Source of the DNA: Burkholderiales bacterium
Lineage (GTDB): Bacteria > Pseudomonadota > Gammaproteobacteria > Burkholderiales > UBA11063
NCBI GenBank assembly: GCA_019748155.1
Contig: JAIEPY010000059.1
Location: 1 to 47,919, forward strand
DNA length: 47,919 nucleotides
Direction: 5' to 3'
The notes under the pieces were generated by a model. The model was not told the origin of the DNA. It searched no databases and saw only the letters and a program-made list of their open reading frames with translations. Positions 1-7,466 of the stretch are shown here, piece after piece (the stretch's first letter is position 1; the number at the start of each line of letters is the position of its first letter). Position numbers and translations under genes: made by a program.

Positions 1-24
1 CTGCCTTAAAAGGCAATTAAAAAA

Positions 25-53
25 GCATAGGCAACTGATATAGCCTATGTTTT
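25..53 (+). terminator. Terminator-like hairpin at left edge
   Basis: An 8-base stem (25-32 with 43-50, one G-U pair) encloses a 10-base loop. It has an A-run before it and TTTTA after it. A second short palindrome (2-15) lies just upstream. It probably ends a gene lying to the left of the window. If so, the kinase gene starting at 72 would need its own promoter. Confidence 0.45.
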
Positions 54-71
54 ATCTGTTGTTATATAAAG

Positions 72-1037
72 ATGGGTTTAGAAATATCTGATGAAAAACT
101 ATCTCCATCCGGATTAACTGGCAGCAAAATAATTGGGATTAGTGGATACCAATATAAATTTAGCGTACATAAAGACGGTATTCTGAAACGAATATATTTA
201 CAGGAAAACAACGAAAGCCATTATATCCTAAAGCCTAATAATCTACACTATTCAAAATTTAATCCTAAAGATCAGAATAACGTTTATATTCCTTTTTTGT
301 TAGTTAATGAACATATCTTTATGTCCTTTGCCCGAAACTTTGGATTTGACATACCTTACAATGGCATTATTAAGCATGGGGAATATTTTCACTACATTGT
401 TAAGCGCTATGATAGATTTCAGAGTATGAAAATTGATCACTATGAAATATTGTCATTACTTGGAAAGCAATCTACAGACAAGTATTCCATTACATGCAAA
501 GAGATAATTGAAAAATGTAAAGAATATCTTACATTAGATGATTTAACTAAATTATTTAGATTTATAGTATTTTCGATTATTATTGGACACGGTGATTTAC
601 ATGCCAAAAATATCTCATTAATCTGCAGCAGTAATAATCCCGAAGAGAAAAAACTGGAACTTGCTCCATTCTATGATATTTCGACATCATCTATTTATTA
701 CGATGTGGATAATAATGATATTGGGCTATCAATAAATGGCAAGAAGAGAGAAATCACCTTAAAGGATCTACTGTGGTTGGCTGGTATAGCAGACATCCAG
801 GAGGATGTGGCAAGAGACGTTATAGCTAGTGTAGCAACTCAGTTTATTACTCAATTTGAATCGCATGTTGAAAAATTACCTATGGACATTAAAGAATTAC
901 ATTTTTATGCAAGAAGGTCAATATATCCTTCTCGCCTATCATTGGATGAGGTATTTTCTAAATATTATACCAAGCGCTGTAAATATATTGAGCAATATTT
1001 ATTCATTAAGAAGGAGAAACCTTCTATATGGGAATAA
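72..1037 (+). CDS. HipA/HipT-family serine kinase toxin (short form)
   Basis: A 321-residue protein with the HipA C-terminal kinase fold. Visible motifs are GISGYQYKFSV (22-32), ILKP with the probable ATP lysine K54, VKRYDR (110-115), GHGDLHAKN with catalytic D175 and N180, and LAPFYDI with metal-binding D202. Known HipA kinases phosphorylate aminoacyl-tRNA synthetases and cause dormancy. E. coli HipA is about 440 residues and has an extra N-terminal subdomain. That subdomain is absent here, as in HipT, where it is the separate protein HipS. Any hipB or hipS partner would lie left of the window. An in-frame stop at 36-38 rules out a longer N-terminus. The ribosome site is poor. The kinase assignment is firm; the HipT subclass is inference. 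Confidence 0.82.
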   Translation: MGLEISDEKLSPSGLTGSKIIGISGYQYKFSVHKDGILKRIYLQENNESHYILKPNNLHYSKFNPKDQNNVYIPFLLVNEHIFMSFARNFGFDIPYNGIIKHGEYFHYIVKRYDRFQSMKIDHYEILSLLGKQSTDKYSITCKEIIEKCKEYLTLDDLTKLFRFIVFSIIIGHGDLHAKNISLICSSNNPEEKKLELAPFYDISTSSIYYDVDNNDIGLSINGKKREITLKDLLWLAGIADIQEDVARDVIASVATQFITQFESHVEKLPMDIKELHFYARRSIYPSRLSLDEVFSKYYTKRCKYIEQYLFIKKEKPSIWE

Positions 1038-1090
1038 GTAAATCAAAACCGTTAGGTAGTAAGCTTGGTATAATAATGTATAACATGTAT
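1036..1090 (+). repeat. Repeat R1: orphan toxin-antitoxin-type promoter copy
   Basis: About 55 bases beginning at the stop of the kinase gene closely match 2274-2329, the promoter region of the RelBE-type pair. It keeps an extended -10 (TGG then TATAAT at 1069-1074) and half of the downstream palindrome. No antitoxin gene follows, so this looks like a detached promoter copy. Confidence 0.7.
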
Positions 1091-1094
1091 GCTG

Positions 1095-1189
1095 CTGCAG
1101 ATTCATCATCCTAAGTCGTGTGTTACTCCTCACCTACTAGTTGTAGGTGTCGTCGCCCAGTGCCTACTAGTATTTCGAATTTGCTGCAG
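1095..1189 (+). repeat. Dispersed palindromic element, copy A
   Basis: This stretch aligns along its whole length with 4680-4778, with perhaps three quarters of bases identical by eye and one indel. The ends pair with each other (CTGCAGATTC against GAATTTGCTGCAG). An internal perfect 7-base hairpin occupies 1131-1137 and 1143-1149. A shorter match to its left part (TTCATCATCC...AATCGTTACT) lies near 1314-1345. It is non-coding here, whereas the other copy lies inside a gene. Confidence 0.75.
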
Positions 1190-1396
1190 TTTGTAATGTA
1201 ATTAGTAGGCTATTTCGCAATAACGTCGTTACAATCCTTCTTGTGTAAAATTTGTACACGGCGAAGGTTTATGCCTAGTTCTTGTTTTATATTCCGGCAG
1301 TTACTTTAGTGAATTCATCATCCAAATCGTTACTAAACTCTTTGTTTACCATCTGGATTGTTGTTAACTCTTAATGGTGATATTTTTGAGGAAAAG
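1190..1396 (+). other. Gene-free stretch before the hydrolase gene
   Basis: Together with the two repeats to its left this makes a gene-free gap of about 360 bases. It holds a short palindrome (TAACGTCGTTA) and, near 1314-1345, a partial match to the left part of the palindromic element. No convincing coding sequence or terminator was seen. Confidence 0.5.
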
Positions 1397-2254
1397 ATGA
1401 AAAAATATTTTTTAATAATCGTTTTTTTTACTAATAGTTTATTTGCATTGGGAACGTACACCACTATCGAGAGCGGTGTTACAATTTATTCTGAAGATTA
1501 CCCTAATTCCATAGCAAAATTTAAAGGTACAATAGTTTTTGAAAATGGTAGTGGTTCAACCATTGAGGAGTGGACTCAAAATAAGCAGTTTCTAACTTGT
1601 GTAAACCAGTATGGATCATTATTTATGTATGACCGTAATGGGCTTGGCAAAAGTCCCGCAGACTTATCTACATCTGTTTCTAATCCTATTACTGCTGAAT
1701 TAGTAAATAGTAAGCTAATAGAACTATTGAAGCAACGACACATGAAGTCGCCATATATAGTTGTTGGGCATTCATATGGTGGATTATACGTTGATTATTT
1801 TGCTAGGAAGTATCCAAAGTTGATTAAAGGCGTGCTGATGGTTGACCCTCAGCCAAATAATTCTACATATTCAGACAAAATTATGAGCATTGTAAATATT
1901 GAGAGTTGGAGCACAGTCTCGAATCAAGAGTTGTATAGTAAATATAGTTATGATAATGCTAGAAAGCTACATTTAGATTCTGCTGCAGTAATATATTACC
2001 AATTGCGTGGATTTGAGCAAACAAAGCAACAAATAAATGAGCTGCCTCCTCTATCAAATGATATACCGCTTATTCTAGTTTCATCTTTACCGATGGAAAG
2101 TGCTAATCTGATTAAAGAGCCATGGCTTGAAAATCAGAAAGCATATTTAAATAAAAACCAACTCAGTCAAATTATTACTACAAATAGTGGACACTTTATT
2201 CAGTTAGATAATCCAAAGTTAGTCTGTGAACAGATTAAAAAGCTAGTAGATTAA
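1397..2254 (+). CDS. Secreted alpha/beta hydrolase
   Basis: A 285-residue alpha/beta-hydrolase-fold protein. The start at 1397 is preferred over an in-frame TTG at 1358. It has a ribosome site (GAGGAAAAG), and the protein then begins with a clean signal peptide (MKKYFLIIVFFTNSLFALG). Motifs in order are ENGSG (oxyanion region), MYDRNGLGKS, the nucleophile elbow GHSYGG, VDPQP (candidate acid) and SGHFIQLDNP with the catalytic His near the C-terminus. It is probably an exported esterase or lipase-like enzyme. The substrate cannot be read from the sequence. It sits alone between two toxin genes and two promoter repeats, suggesting accessory DNA. Confidence 0.8.
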   Translation: MKKYFLIIVFFTNSLFALGTYTTIESGVTIYSEDYPNSIAKFKGTIVFENGSGSTIEEWTQNKQFLTCVNQYGSLFMYDRNGLGKSPADLSTSVSNPITAELVNSKLIELLKQRHMKSPYIVVGHSYGGLYVDYFARKYPKLIKGVLMVDPQPNNSTYSDKIMSIVNIESWSTVSNQELYSKYSYDNARKLHLDSAAVIYYQLRGFEQTKQQINELPPLSNDIPLILVSSLPMESANLIKEPWLENQKAYLNKNQLSQIITTNSGHFIQLDNPKLVCEQIKKLVD

Positions 2255-2273
2255 AAGATTAAGGTTAAAAAGT

Positions 2274-2329
2274 AAGTAAATCGAAACCTTTCAGACGGTA
2301 AGCTTGGTATAATAATGTATAACATGTAT
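2274..2329 (+). repeat. Repeat R2: promoter region shared with 1036-1090
   Basis: Direct repeat of R1. The right-hand 32 bases, which include the extended -10, are identical. The left part differs by a few bases. This copy lies immediately upstream of the RelBE-type pair and is probably its native promoter. Confidence 0.7.
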
Positions 2330-2335
2330 TACATT
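2305..2335 (+). promoter_or_regulatory. Promoter and operator-like palindrome of the RelBE-type pair
   Basis: TGG followed by a perfect TATAAT (2308-2313) forms an extended -10; no good -35 is visible. It is followed at once by a 22-base imperfect palindrome (2314-2335, AATGTA...TACATT, 18 of 22 positions symmetric). RelB-type RHH antitoxins bind such palindromes to autoregulate. The site lies 25 bases before the antitoxin start. Confidence 0.6.
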
Positions 2336-2359
2336 GGCATTTTATAAAAGGTTATTATT

Positions 2360-2578
2360 ATGTTGGCAATTAGACTTGATGCTGAAACCGAACAACGGTT
2401 AAACAATTTAGCAGCTCAGACACATAGGACTAAGTCATTTTATGTTAAACAAGCTTTACTTGAGTATTTAGATGACTTAGAGGATATTTATCTAGCTAAA
2501 AAAGAGTTAGAAGATATTAAAGCTGGACGTAGTGGCGTTGTCTCTTGGCAGGATGTAAAAGGCAAAGCTGGATTATAA
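2360..2578 (+). CDS. RelB/DinJ-type ribbon-helix-helix antitoxin
   Basis: A 72-residue protein. Its N-terminus (MLAIRLDAETEQRLNNLAAQ, then the TKSFYVKQAL helix) is a typical ribbon-helix-helix DNA-binding domain. The acidic C-terminal tail would wrap the toxin. It likely neutralises the toxin encoded next and represses the shared promoter with it. A ribosome site AAAGG lies 8 bases before the ATG. Its stop overlaps the toxin start by one base, the usual coupling in such modules. Confidence 0.85.
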   Translation: MLAIRLDAETEQRLNNLAAQTHRTKSFYVKQALLEYLDDLEDIYLAKKELEDIKAGRSGVVSWQDVKGKAGL

Positions 2579-2838
2579 TGTGGGCGATAAATTTTTCTAC
2601 AAAACCCGCGAAATTATTTGCTAAATTAGATAAACCTGTTCAACGACAAATTGCTGCTGAAATTGATAAAATATTAGCTTTAGAAAATCCGCGGCAACTT
2701 GGAAAAGCACTAAGCGGTGAGTTATCGGAATTATGGCGTTACCGTGCTGGTGATTATAGGATAGTTTGCGAAATCCAAGATAAAGTACTAACAATCTTGG
2801 TGGTTCGGGTAGCACATCGTAAAGACATTTACGGGTAA
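2578..2838 (+). CDS. RelE/ParE-superfamily toxin
   Basis: An 86-residue protein starting at the ATG that overlaps the antitoxin stop (TAATG). The in-frame extension to 2545 would run inside the antitoxin gene and is rejected. Its RelE-type features are a basic N-terminal helix region (TKPAKLFAKLDK), LSGELSELWRYRAGDYRIVCEI and the C-terminal VVRVAHRKDIY. Known RelE toxins cut mRNA in the ribosomal A site. The fold is clear; the exact target is inferred. It forms a complete type II module with the gene before it. Confidence 0.87.
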   Translation: MWAINFSTKPAKLFAKLDKPVQRQIAAEIDKILALENPRQLGKALSGELSELWRYRAGDYRIVCEIQDKVLTILVVRVAHRKDIYG

Positions 2839-2868
2839 AGTAGGGTATTTTATCTTTTAGGATTATTA

Positions 2869-3861
2869 ATGAAGAAAAAAGCTTTAAAATTTAATTTTGC
2901 CACCTTAATTTTTGCGGTCGGTGGAGTAATTGCACTGGGTTATTTTACTACCTACTGGTTTGCTGTAACCGATAATGCTTTTGTGGTTGAAAATATGACG
3001 CCAGTCTCATCGTCAGTGGGTGGGCATATTGAAGAAATTTATGCACAGAACGGGCAGCGGCTTAAAACCGGAGATCCGATTATGCTGATTCGCCCGGCAA
3101 AATATAAGCTTGAGTATGCAGGCGTTAAAGCGCAATATGATCAAGCTAAGATTGGCTTGGAGGTGCTCAAGAAAAGAATTGCCGTATCAACTTTAGACCT
3201 AAGAGCTGCACAAGATCAGCTAGATCGGATGAATTACGAGTATAAGCAGAAAAATGATAAAACTGTCAGTAAAGCCATCCCAGAAATTGAGCTCAAAACG
3301 CTGGAATACAATATCAAATCGCAAGTTAATGTCGTTGCTTCGTTAAAAGAACATATCGAACTTGAACAAACAGAATTAAAGCAAGCGCAAGTTGGCATTG
3401 CAACATTACGTGCCGCGGTCGATAAAGCCGCAATTGATTTAGAGGATACCATTATCCGCGCACCATCCGAGGGTTATATTCAAAATCTATATATGGGAGT
3501 TGGTACTTCGGCGGTACCTCATGTTGGCTTATTTAATTTTATTGATACTGCTACTACCTATATTCAGGCTAATTTAAATGAAACTGACTTAGCTAATGTT
3601 CATGCTGGCGATAAAGTATGGATTTTCCCACGGGCATATTTGGGACACAAAGTGTTTCATGGGGTAGTAATGTCAGATAACTGGTCGGTTGATCGGCAGC
3701 ATATCTTACCGTTAAAAGAAACGCAATTTGTTTTTACCGATAATCATTGGTTAAATCTGCCACAACGCTTTCCGGTACAAATTAAAATTACTGATGTAGA
3801 TGCTAGTAGCTATCCTTTGCGACCAGGGATGAGTGCATATATTTATATTTCAACTAAGTAA
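2869..3861 (+). CDS. HlyD/EmrA-family membrane fusion protein
   Basis: A 330-residue periplasmic adaptor. One N-terminal membrane anchor (about 11-29) is followed by the biotinyl-lipoyl half VGGHIEEIYAQNGQRLKTGD. A long alpha-helical hairpin (about 85-195) follows, then the second lipoyl half (IIRAPSEGYIQNLYMGVG) and a beta-barrel domain. It resembles AaeA/EmrA adaptors that link an inner-membrane pump to the outer membrane. It starts 30 bases after the toxin gene with a ribosome site AGGA. Five bases separate it from the first FUSC gene, so the three form one efflux operon. No outer-membrane channel gene is present here. Confidence 0.85.
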   Translation: MKKKALKFNFATLIFAVGGVIALGYFTTYWFAVTDNAFVVENMTPVSSSVGGHIEEIYAQNGQRLKTGDPIMLIRPAKYKLEYAGVKAQYDQAKIGLEVLKKRIAVSTLDLRAAQDQLDRMNYEYKQKNDKTVSKAIPEIELKTLEYNIKSQVNVVASLKEHIELEQTELKQAQVGIATLRAAVDKAAIDLEDTIIRAPSEGYIQNLYMGVGTSAVPHVGLFNFIDTATTYIQANLNETDLANVHAGDKVWIFPRAYLGHKVFHGVVMSDNWSVDRQHILPLKETQFVFTDNHWLNLPQRFPVQIKITDVDASSYPLRPGMSAYIYISTK

Positions 3862-3866
3862 TTGCC

Positions 3867-4898
3867 ATGAGTATTGTTATGCGGCTAAATAACTGGCTGG
3901 ATTGCTATGATCCATACTGGTATTCACGCCTGATGAGCTTAAAAATTGGCTATATCACAATAATATTGTTTATTGCCAATATGTTTCTATCTCCACCGTT
4001 GGCACCATTAGTAATGCTCTTAAGTGGTGCAGGAGTCTTGATTATTGAAATGCCAAGCATTAATGATTTAGATAAAAAAGATAATCTTTATTTAGCATAC
4101 ATTATCATTATTTGTCTGACCGTCGGTTTATTTTCGAGCTATGTCTATCTTAAAGCTTGGTTTATTGTAGTTGCATCTGGCTGGTGCTATATTCTGTATA
4201 ACGCGCTTAAGAAAAAGCCAGAGTTATTTCCAATTGTTGGGGTAATTTTGATGCTCGGAATTATGTCTTTGGAAGGGTATAATAGCGGCAACTTTTTTGA
4301 CATTCTCAATCGTTTGTTTTTTATCCTTGAATTTGCATTAATTGTCTTTTGGGCGCACAAATTTTTCCCCAACTTATATCATAAAATCTGGTTGGCAGCA
4401 ACCATACGTAATTTAGCCAGCTTACAGCAAATGTTAACTAAAATAAGTGTTGATGGGGCGACTGTGGTGCTTAAGCATAATTTTAAGGCGCGCAATGTGG
4501 CTGCCCTTTTAAAGCGTAAAGTATATTATTCTGAATCAGTTCAACTAACTAATTTACTTGCTGAATATTATTTTTATGTAGCGGATTTGATTTTGAATAA
4601 AACAACACCATCGCCGGAACTAAATTTGATTGCCAATGATTTGGGATTATTGGAAAGCGCGATTCGCCAAAAAAGCATACTCAACCAGATTCATCATCCT
4701 AGGTCGTTGATTTATTCCTCACCTACGAGTAGTAAGCTTCGTCATAAATCGCCTACTATTATTTCGAATCAGTTTGAGTATAATGATTCTGCGCAATTTA
4801 ACGGTTATCACAATCATCCTGATTTGGCGATACACAATGAACTTTTCCCACGACTTTATTACCACTGGAATAAAATATGCGCACACGTGAACAGTTAA
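3867..4898 (+). CDS. FUSC-type inner-membrane efflux subunit, N-terminal half, with element insertion
   Basis: A 343-residue protein with about five or six predicted membrane segments in the first 165 residues, then a cytoplasmic helical region. With the next gene it makes up one fusaric-acid-resistance/AaeB-type transporter divided over two genes. Residues about 272-304 are encoded by a 99-base palindromic repeat that also occurs outside genes at 1095-1189. That segment (HHPRSLIYSSPTSS and on) does not look like transporter sequence. The insertion keeps the frame. The 3' end overlaps the next gene by 22 bases. The ribosome site is weak, and an ATG at 3879 is an alternative start. Confidence 0.72.
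   Translation: MSIVMRLNNWLDCYDPYWYSRLMSLKIGYITIILFIANMFLSPPLAPLVMLLSGAGVLIIEMPSINDLDKKDNLYLAYIIIICLTVGLFSSYVYLKAWFIVVASGWCYILYNALKKKPELFPIVGVILMLGIMSLEGYNSGNFFDILNRLFFILEFALIVFWAHKFFPNLYHKIWLAATIRNLASLQQMLTKISVDGATVVLKHNFKARNVAALLKRKVYYSESVQLTNLLAEYYFYVADLILNKTTPSPELNLIANDLGLLESAIRQKSILNQIHHPRSLIYSSPTSSKLRHKSPTIISNQFEYNDSAQFNGYHNHPDLAIHNELFPRLYYHWNKICAHVNS
4680..4778 (+). repeat. Dispersed palindromic element, copy B, inside a coding gene
   Basis: Homologous to copy A (1095-1189). It is 99 bases, exactly 33 codons, so the FUSC frame is kept. The ends pair with each other (CTCAACCAGATTC against GAATCAGTTTGAG, about 10 of 13). The outer stem differs in sequence from copy A but is still self-complementary. 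The situation resembles the Rickettsia palindromic elements that persist inside protein genes. Confidence 0.75.
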
Positions 4899-5707
4899 TT
4901 CAGTTACGGATTATCCATGTTACGGTTTTATTTGCGGTAGCATTGTTTATCTATCAATGGAGTCAATGGAGCGATGGGCTTTGGGTTCCGATTTCGGTGC
5001 TGGCAATCATTGGACCATTTCGCCCGGGGCTTACCATTAATAAAGCTAAACAGAGGGTTCTTGGGAGTATTGCCGGGCTCTTAATCAGCATTTTAGTTTG
5101 GTTTTTCATTCATTACAACTATAGTTTATTGGTAATTATTGCCTTGCTATTAGTTTGTGCCGTGGCTTTTACGGCACTACAAGAATACACCTATTTTATT
5201 ATGCTGGTTAGCGTGATGTTGTGCGTTAATTTTGACTATATGAATTTATTTTTTAATAATGAAATTGTTTATATAGCTAATCGTGGAATGTGTGTGTTAA
5301 CCGGGGTTTGTTTATGTCAGTTTTTTGAATATTTTGTATTTAAGCATAGCTACTCCAATGCTCAAGCACTAGTTGAAAAAGAGCAAATTAATGATCTGGT
5401 GATTAATACTTGGAACAGGATTAAGCAATTTACCCCTGGAGATAAAGAAGCTTCTATTGAATTAACCAAGTGTTTAGATGCATTATTACTCCGTCTTGAA
5501 CAATTACGTGAGCTAAAAGAAAGTTGCCAATATAGTTATAGTGAGCAGCAGCAAACTCTACAGTTAATCGAACACTATGAACTAAAGCTGATTTCAAGCA
5601 TTAATTGGATTAGTAGCTTGGGTGGCAAATTACTGTTTAATAAACAAATAGATTCGTTAGTTCTAGGTAAGGATAGATTTCTAGCTTCCGACCAGCTGTG
5701 CAATTAG
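4877..5707 (+). CDS. FUSC-type inner-membrane efflux subunit, C-terminal half
   Basis: A 276-residue protein with about five or six membrane segments in the first 160 residues and a helical cytoplasmic tail. The motif DGLWVPISVLAIIGPFRPG and the following KAKQRVLGSIAG are characteristic of FUSC domains (compare YccS and AaeB). It begins inside the end of the previous gene, which suggests translational coupling. The last 27 bases overlap the convergent oxyR gene. The role, export of an aromatic acid or similar compound, is inferred from family and operon only. Confidence 0.8.
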   Translation: MRTREQLIQLRIIHVTVLFAVALFIYQWSQWSDGLWVPISVLAIIGPFRPGLTINKAKQRVLGSIAGLLISILVWFFIHYNYSLLVIIALLLVCAVAFTALQEYTYFIMLVSVMLCVNFDYMNLFFNNEIVYIANRGMCVLTGVCLCQFFEYFVFKHSYSNAQALVEKEQINDLVINTWNRIKQFTPGDKEASIELTKCLDALLLRLEQLRELKESCQYSYSEQQQTLQLIEHYELKLISSINWISSLGGKLLFNKQIDSLVLGKDRFLASDQLCN

Positions 5708-6586
5708 CTGCTGTTCAATAAGTTTAACCAGAGATTTCCGTGGGAAATTCTTTCGAGTAACAATGCTTAGTGTGCGCGTTGGTTTTTTACTTGCGCTAAA
5801 GGGTTTAACTACTAAATTAGCGGGGAGGTTAATCTGAGCTATTTTAGGCAAAATGCTGACACCAATATTCATTTCAACCATATATTTAATTGTTTCGAGT
5901 GAGCTGGAAATAATTTGATTACTGATGTTGTTGGTGGCAACTGTGTTATTCTTGCATACCTGTAATACCTGATCGCGCAGACAATTTCCATTTCCCAATA
6001 ATAAAAGAGTTTCATCGTTTAATACTTTAGGTAATATTTTAGCTTGCGTTGCCAGTTTATGTTTAGCTGAACAAATCAAGCTCAATTCATCCTGAAAAAT
6101 CTCAGTTTGTTCCAACTCTGCTTCAGTAACTGGTGTGGCTAAAATAATAGCATCAAGTTCACCAGTTAGTAATTTCGCGGTTAATGTAGTGGTGAATCCT
6201 TCTTCCAGAATTAATTTTAACTCGGGTGCAAGCTTGATCGTATCGCGAACGAGTGACGGAAATAAGTATGGACCGATTGTTAAAATTGCACCAATGCGCA
6301 AAGGTTGACTATATGGGTTTTGATAGCTTAATGCCATTTCACGCATTTGTTGTGCTTCGCCCAAGATTTTTTTTGCTTGTTCAATGATCATATTGCCCGC
6401 AGGAGTTAGTAAAATCTGATGATTTTCACGCTCAAAAATACAAATTTCTAAGTTTTCCTCAAGCTTCTTAATCGCGATGGATAAGGTGGGTTGGGAAATA
6501 AAGCATCTTGCAGCAGCTTTGGCAAAGTGTTTTTCTTCAGCTAAAGCCAACAAATATTTAAGATCAGTTAGTGTGAAGTTTAACAT
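5681..6586 (-). CDS. oxyR: OxyR, LysR-family peroxide-sensing regulator
   Basis: A 301-residue LysR-type regulator. The N-terminal winged helix-turn-helix (LKYLLALAEEKHFAKAAARC) matches OxyR closely. The sensor domain keeps GNGNCLRDQVLQVC, giving C202 and C211 as the redox pair equivalent to E. coli C199 and C208. OxyR activates catalase and peroxidase genes under peroxide. The ATG at 6586 gives the natural OxyR N-terminus; a GTG two codons upstream is possible. Its start lies inside the end of the upstream nucleoside phosphorylase gene, so it is probably co-transcribed with yciB and the phosphorylases. No peroxidase gene is adjacent. Confidence 0.88.
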   Translation of the reverse strand: MLNFTLTDLKYLLALAEEKHFAKAAARCFISQPTLSIAIKKLEENLEICIFERENHQILLTPAGNMIIEQAKKILGEAQQMREMALSYQNPYSQPLRIGAILTIGPYLFPSLVRDTIKLAPELKLILEEGFTTTLTAKLLTGELDAIILATPVTEAELEQTEIFQDELSLICSAKHKLATQAKILPKVLNDETLLLLGNGNCLRDQVLQVCKNNTVATNNISNQIISSSLETIKYMVEMNIGVSILPKIAQINLPANLVVKPFSASKKPTRTLSIVTRKNFPRKSLVKLIEQQLIAQLVGS

Positions 6587-7451
6587 TTGCACGGCTTAAC
6601 AAATAATTAATTACAACGGCCTGTGAGCGATCAGAAAATTCTGCTAACTGTTCCGGTGTAGCGCTTACCTGATCACCTTTGAAACGATTGAGCAAGGTTA
6701 CAGCAATCATAGTTGCTGGAATTTCAGCACGGTTACAAAATGCACCCATTGCACTTGACTCCATTTCAAAGTTACGAATGTCTAATGCGTGAATTTTTTG
6801 GAAAAATTCTTCACGCCATGCATGATCTTTACGCGCAGGCATAGCACCGTCATAGCGACATTGTCCAAGGTAAAAATCATCAGCAGCAATACTATTACCA
6901 CTAATTATTGGAAATGATAAATTATCTGCTTGAGCAGCCAAGATCCGTTCAACCAAAGCATGGTTAAGATTCGTTGGTGTATCAATTCGTTGACCAAGCT
7001 CATAACTAGTGTAGTAAGGGGCAAGATTTGGCATATAGGCATTTTTAGTAACTACTACTGTTCCTGGTTCAACGCCGATGCCGCCCGAGGTACCAACTCG
7101 AATATATTCAAGCTCGTGACTACCCGCAAAGTAAAGTACTTTGGTTACCGCATGTAATAGAGCATCAATAGTAACATTACCCATACCATGTGAAACGGAT
7201 AAAATATTACCAACGCGATACACCGCATAATCGCTAGTGTTTACTAAGTTTACTGGTTTGAAGAAGCGAGAATCAAATTTTAAAACTTTATCAGCTAATT
7301 TACGAGCCAAAACTTCGGCGCGCTTGCTGCTTCCTTGCATTATTACATAATTTATGCCACTAAATTGCTCAAGCGTTTGCTGATTTAGCTTAATATCAAA
7401 AAGATATAAATGTTTTTCTGACTTATTTTTTAGACTAGGATTAATTTTCAT
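6564..7451 (-). CDS. Uridine phosphorylase-like enzyme (UPP1 type)
   Basis: A 295-residue nucleoside phosphorylase of the eukaryote-like uridine phosphorylase branch. It shows SHGMGNVTIDALLHAVTK, the phosphate/ribose loop RVGTSGGIGVEPGTVVVT, ADDFYLGQCRYDGAM (uracil-binding Gln and Arg) and NFEMESSAMGAFC (ribose-binding Met-Glu). The likely reaction is uridine plus phosphate to uracil plus ribose-1-phosphate. The ribosome site AGAGGT precedes the ATG. It lies 15 bases after a divergent paralogue in the same operon. All active-site residues recognisable from the family are present. Confidence 0.82.
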   Translation of the reverse strand: MKINPSLKNKSEKHLYLFDIKLNQQTLEQFSGINYVIMQGSSKRAEVLARKLADKVLKFDSRFFKPVNLVNTSDYAVYRVGNILSVSHGMGNVTIDALLHAVTKVLYFAGSHELEYIRVGTSGGIGVEPGTVVVTKNAYMPNLAPYYTSYELGQRIDTPTNLNHALVERILAAQADNLSFPIISGNSIAADDFYLGQCRYDGAMPARKDHAWREEFFQKIHALDIRNFEMESSAMGAFCNRAEIPATMIAVTLLNRFKGDQVSATPEQLAEFSDRSQAVVINYLLSRANVKLHTN

Positions 7452-7466
7452 TAGATGACCTCTTGA

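Noticed and set aside
1036-2335. Integron-type cassette array (toxin, hydrolase and toxin-antitoxin genes with repeats between; GTTAGGT at 1051 resembles a core site)
   Set aside because: The GTTRRRY-like core is not present in the second repeat, no matching partner core was found, and the conserved part of the repeat is a promoter.
2545-2577. Longer start for the RelE-type toxin
   Set aside because: It would lie within the antitoxin gene; the TAATG overlap at 2578 gives the usual family N-terminus.
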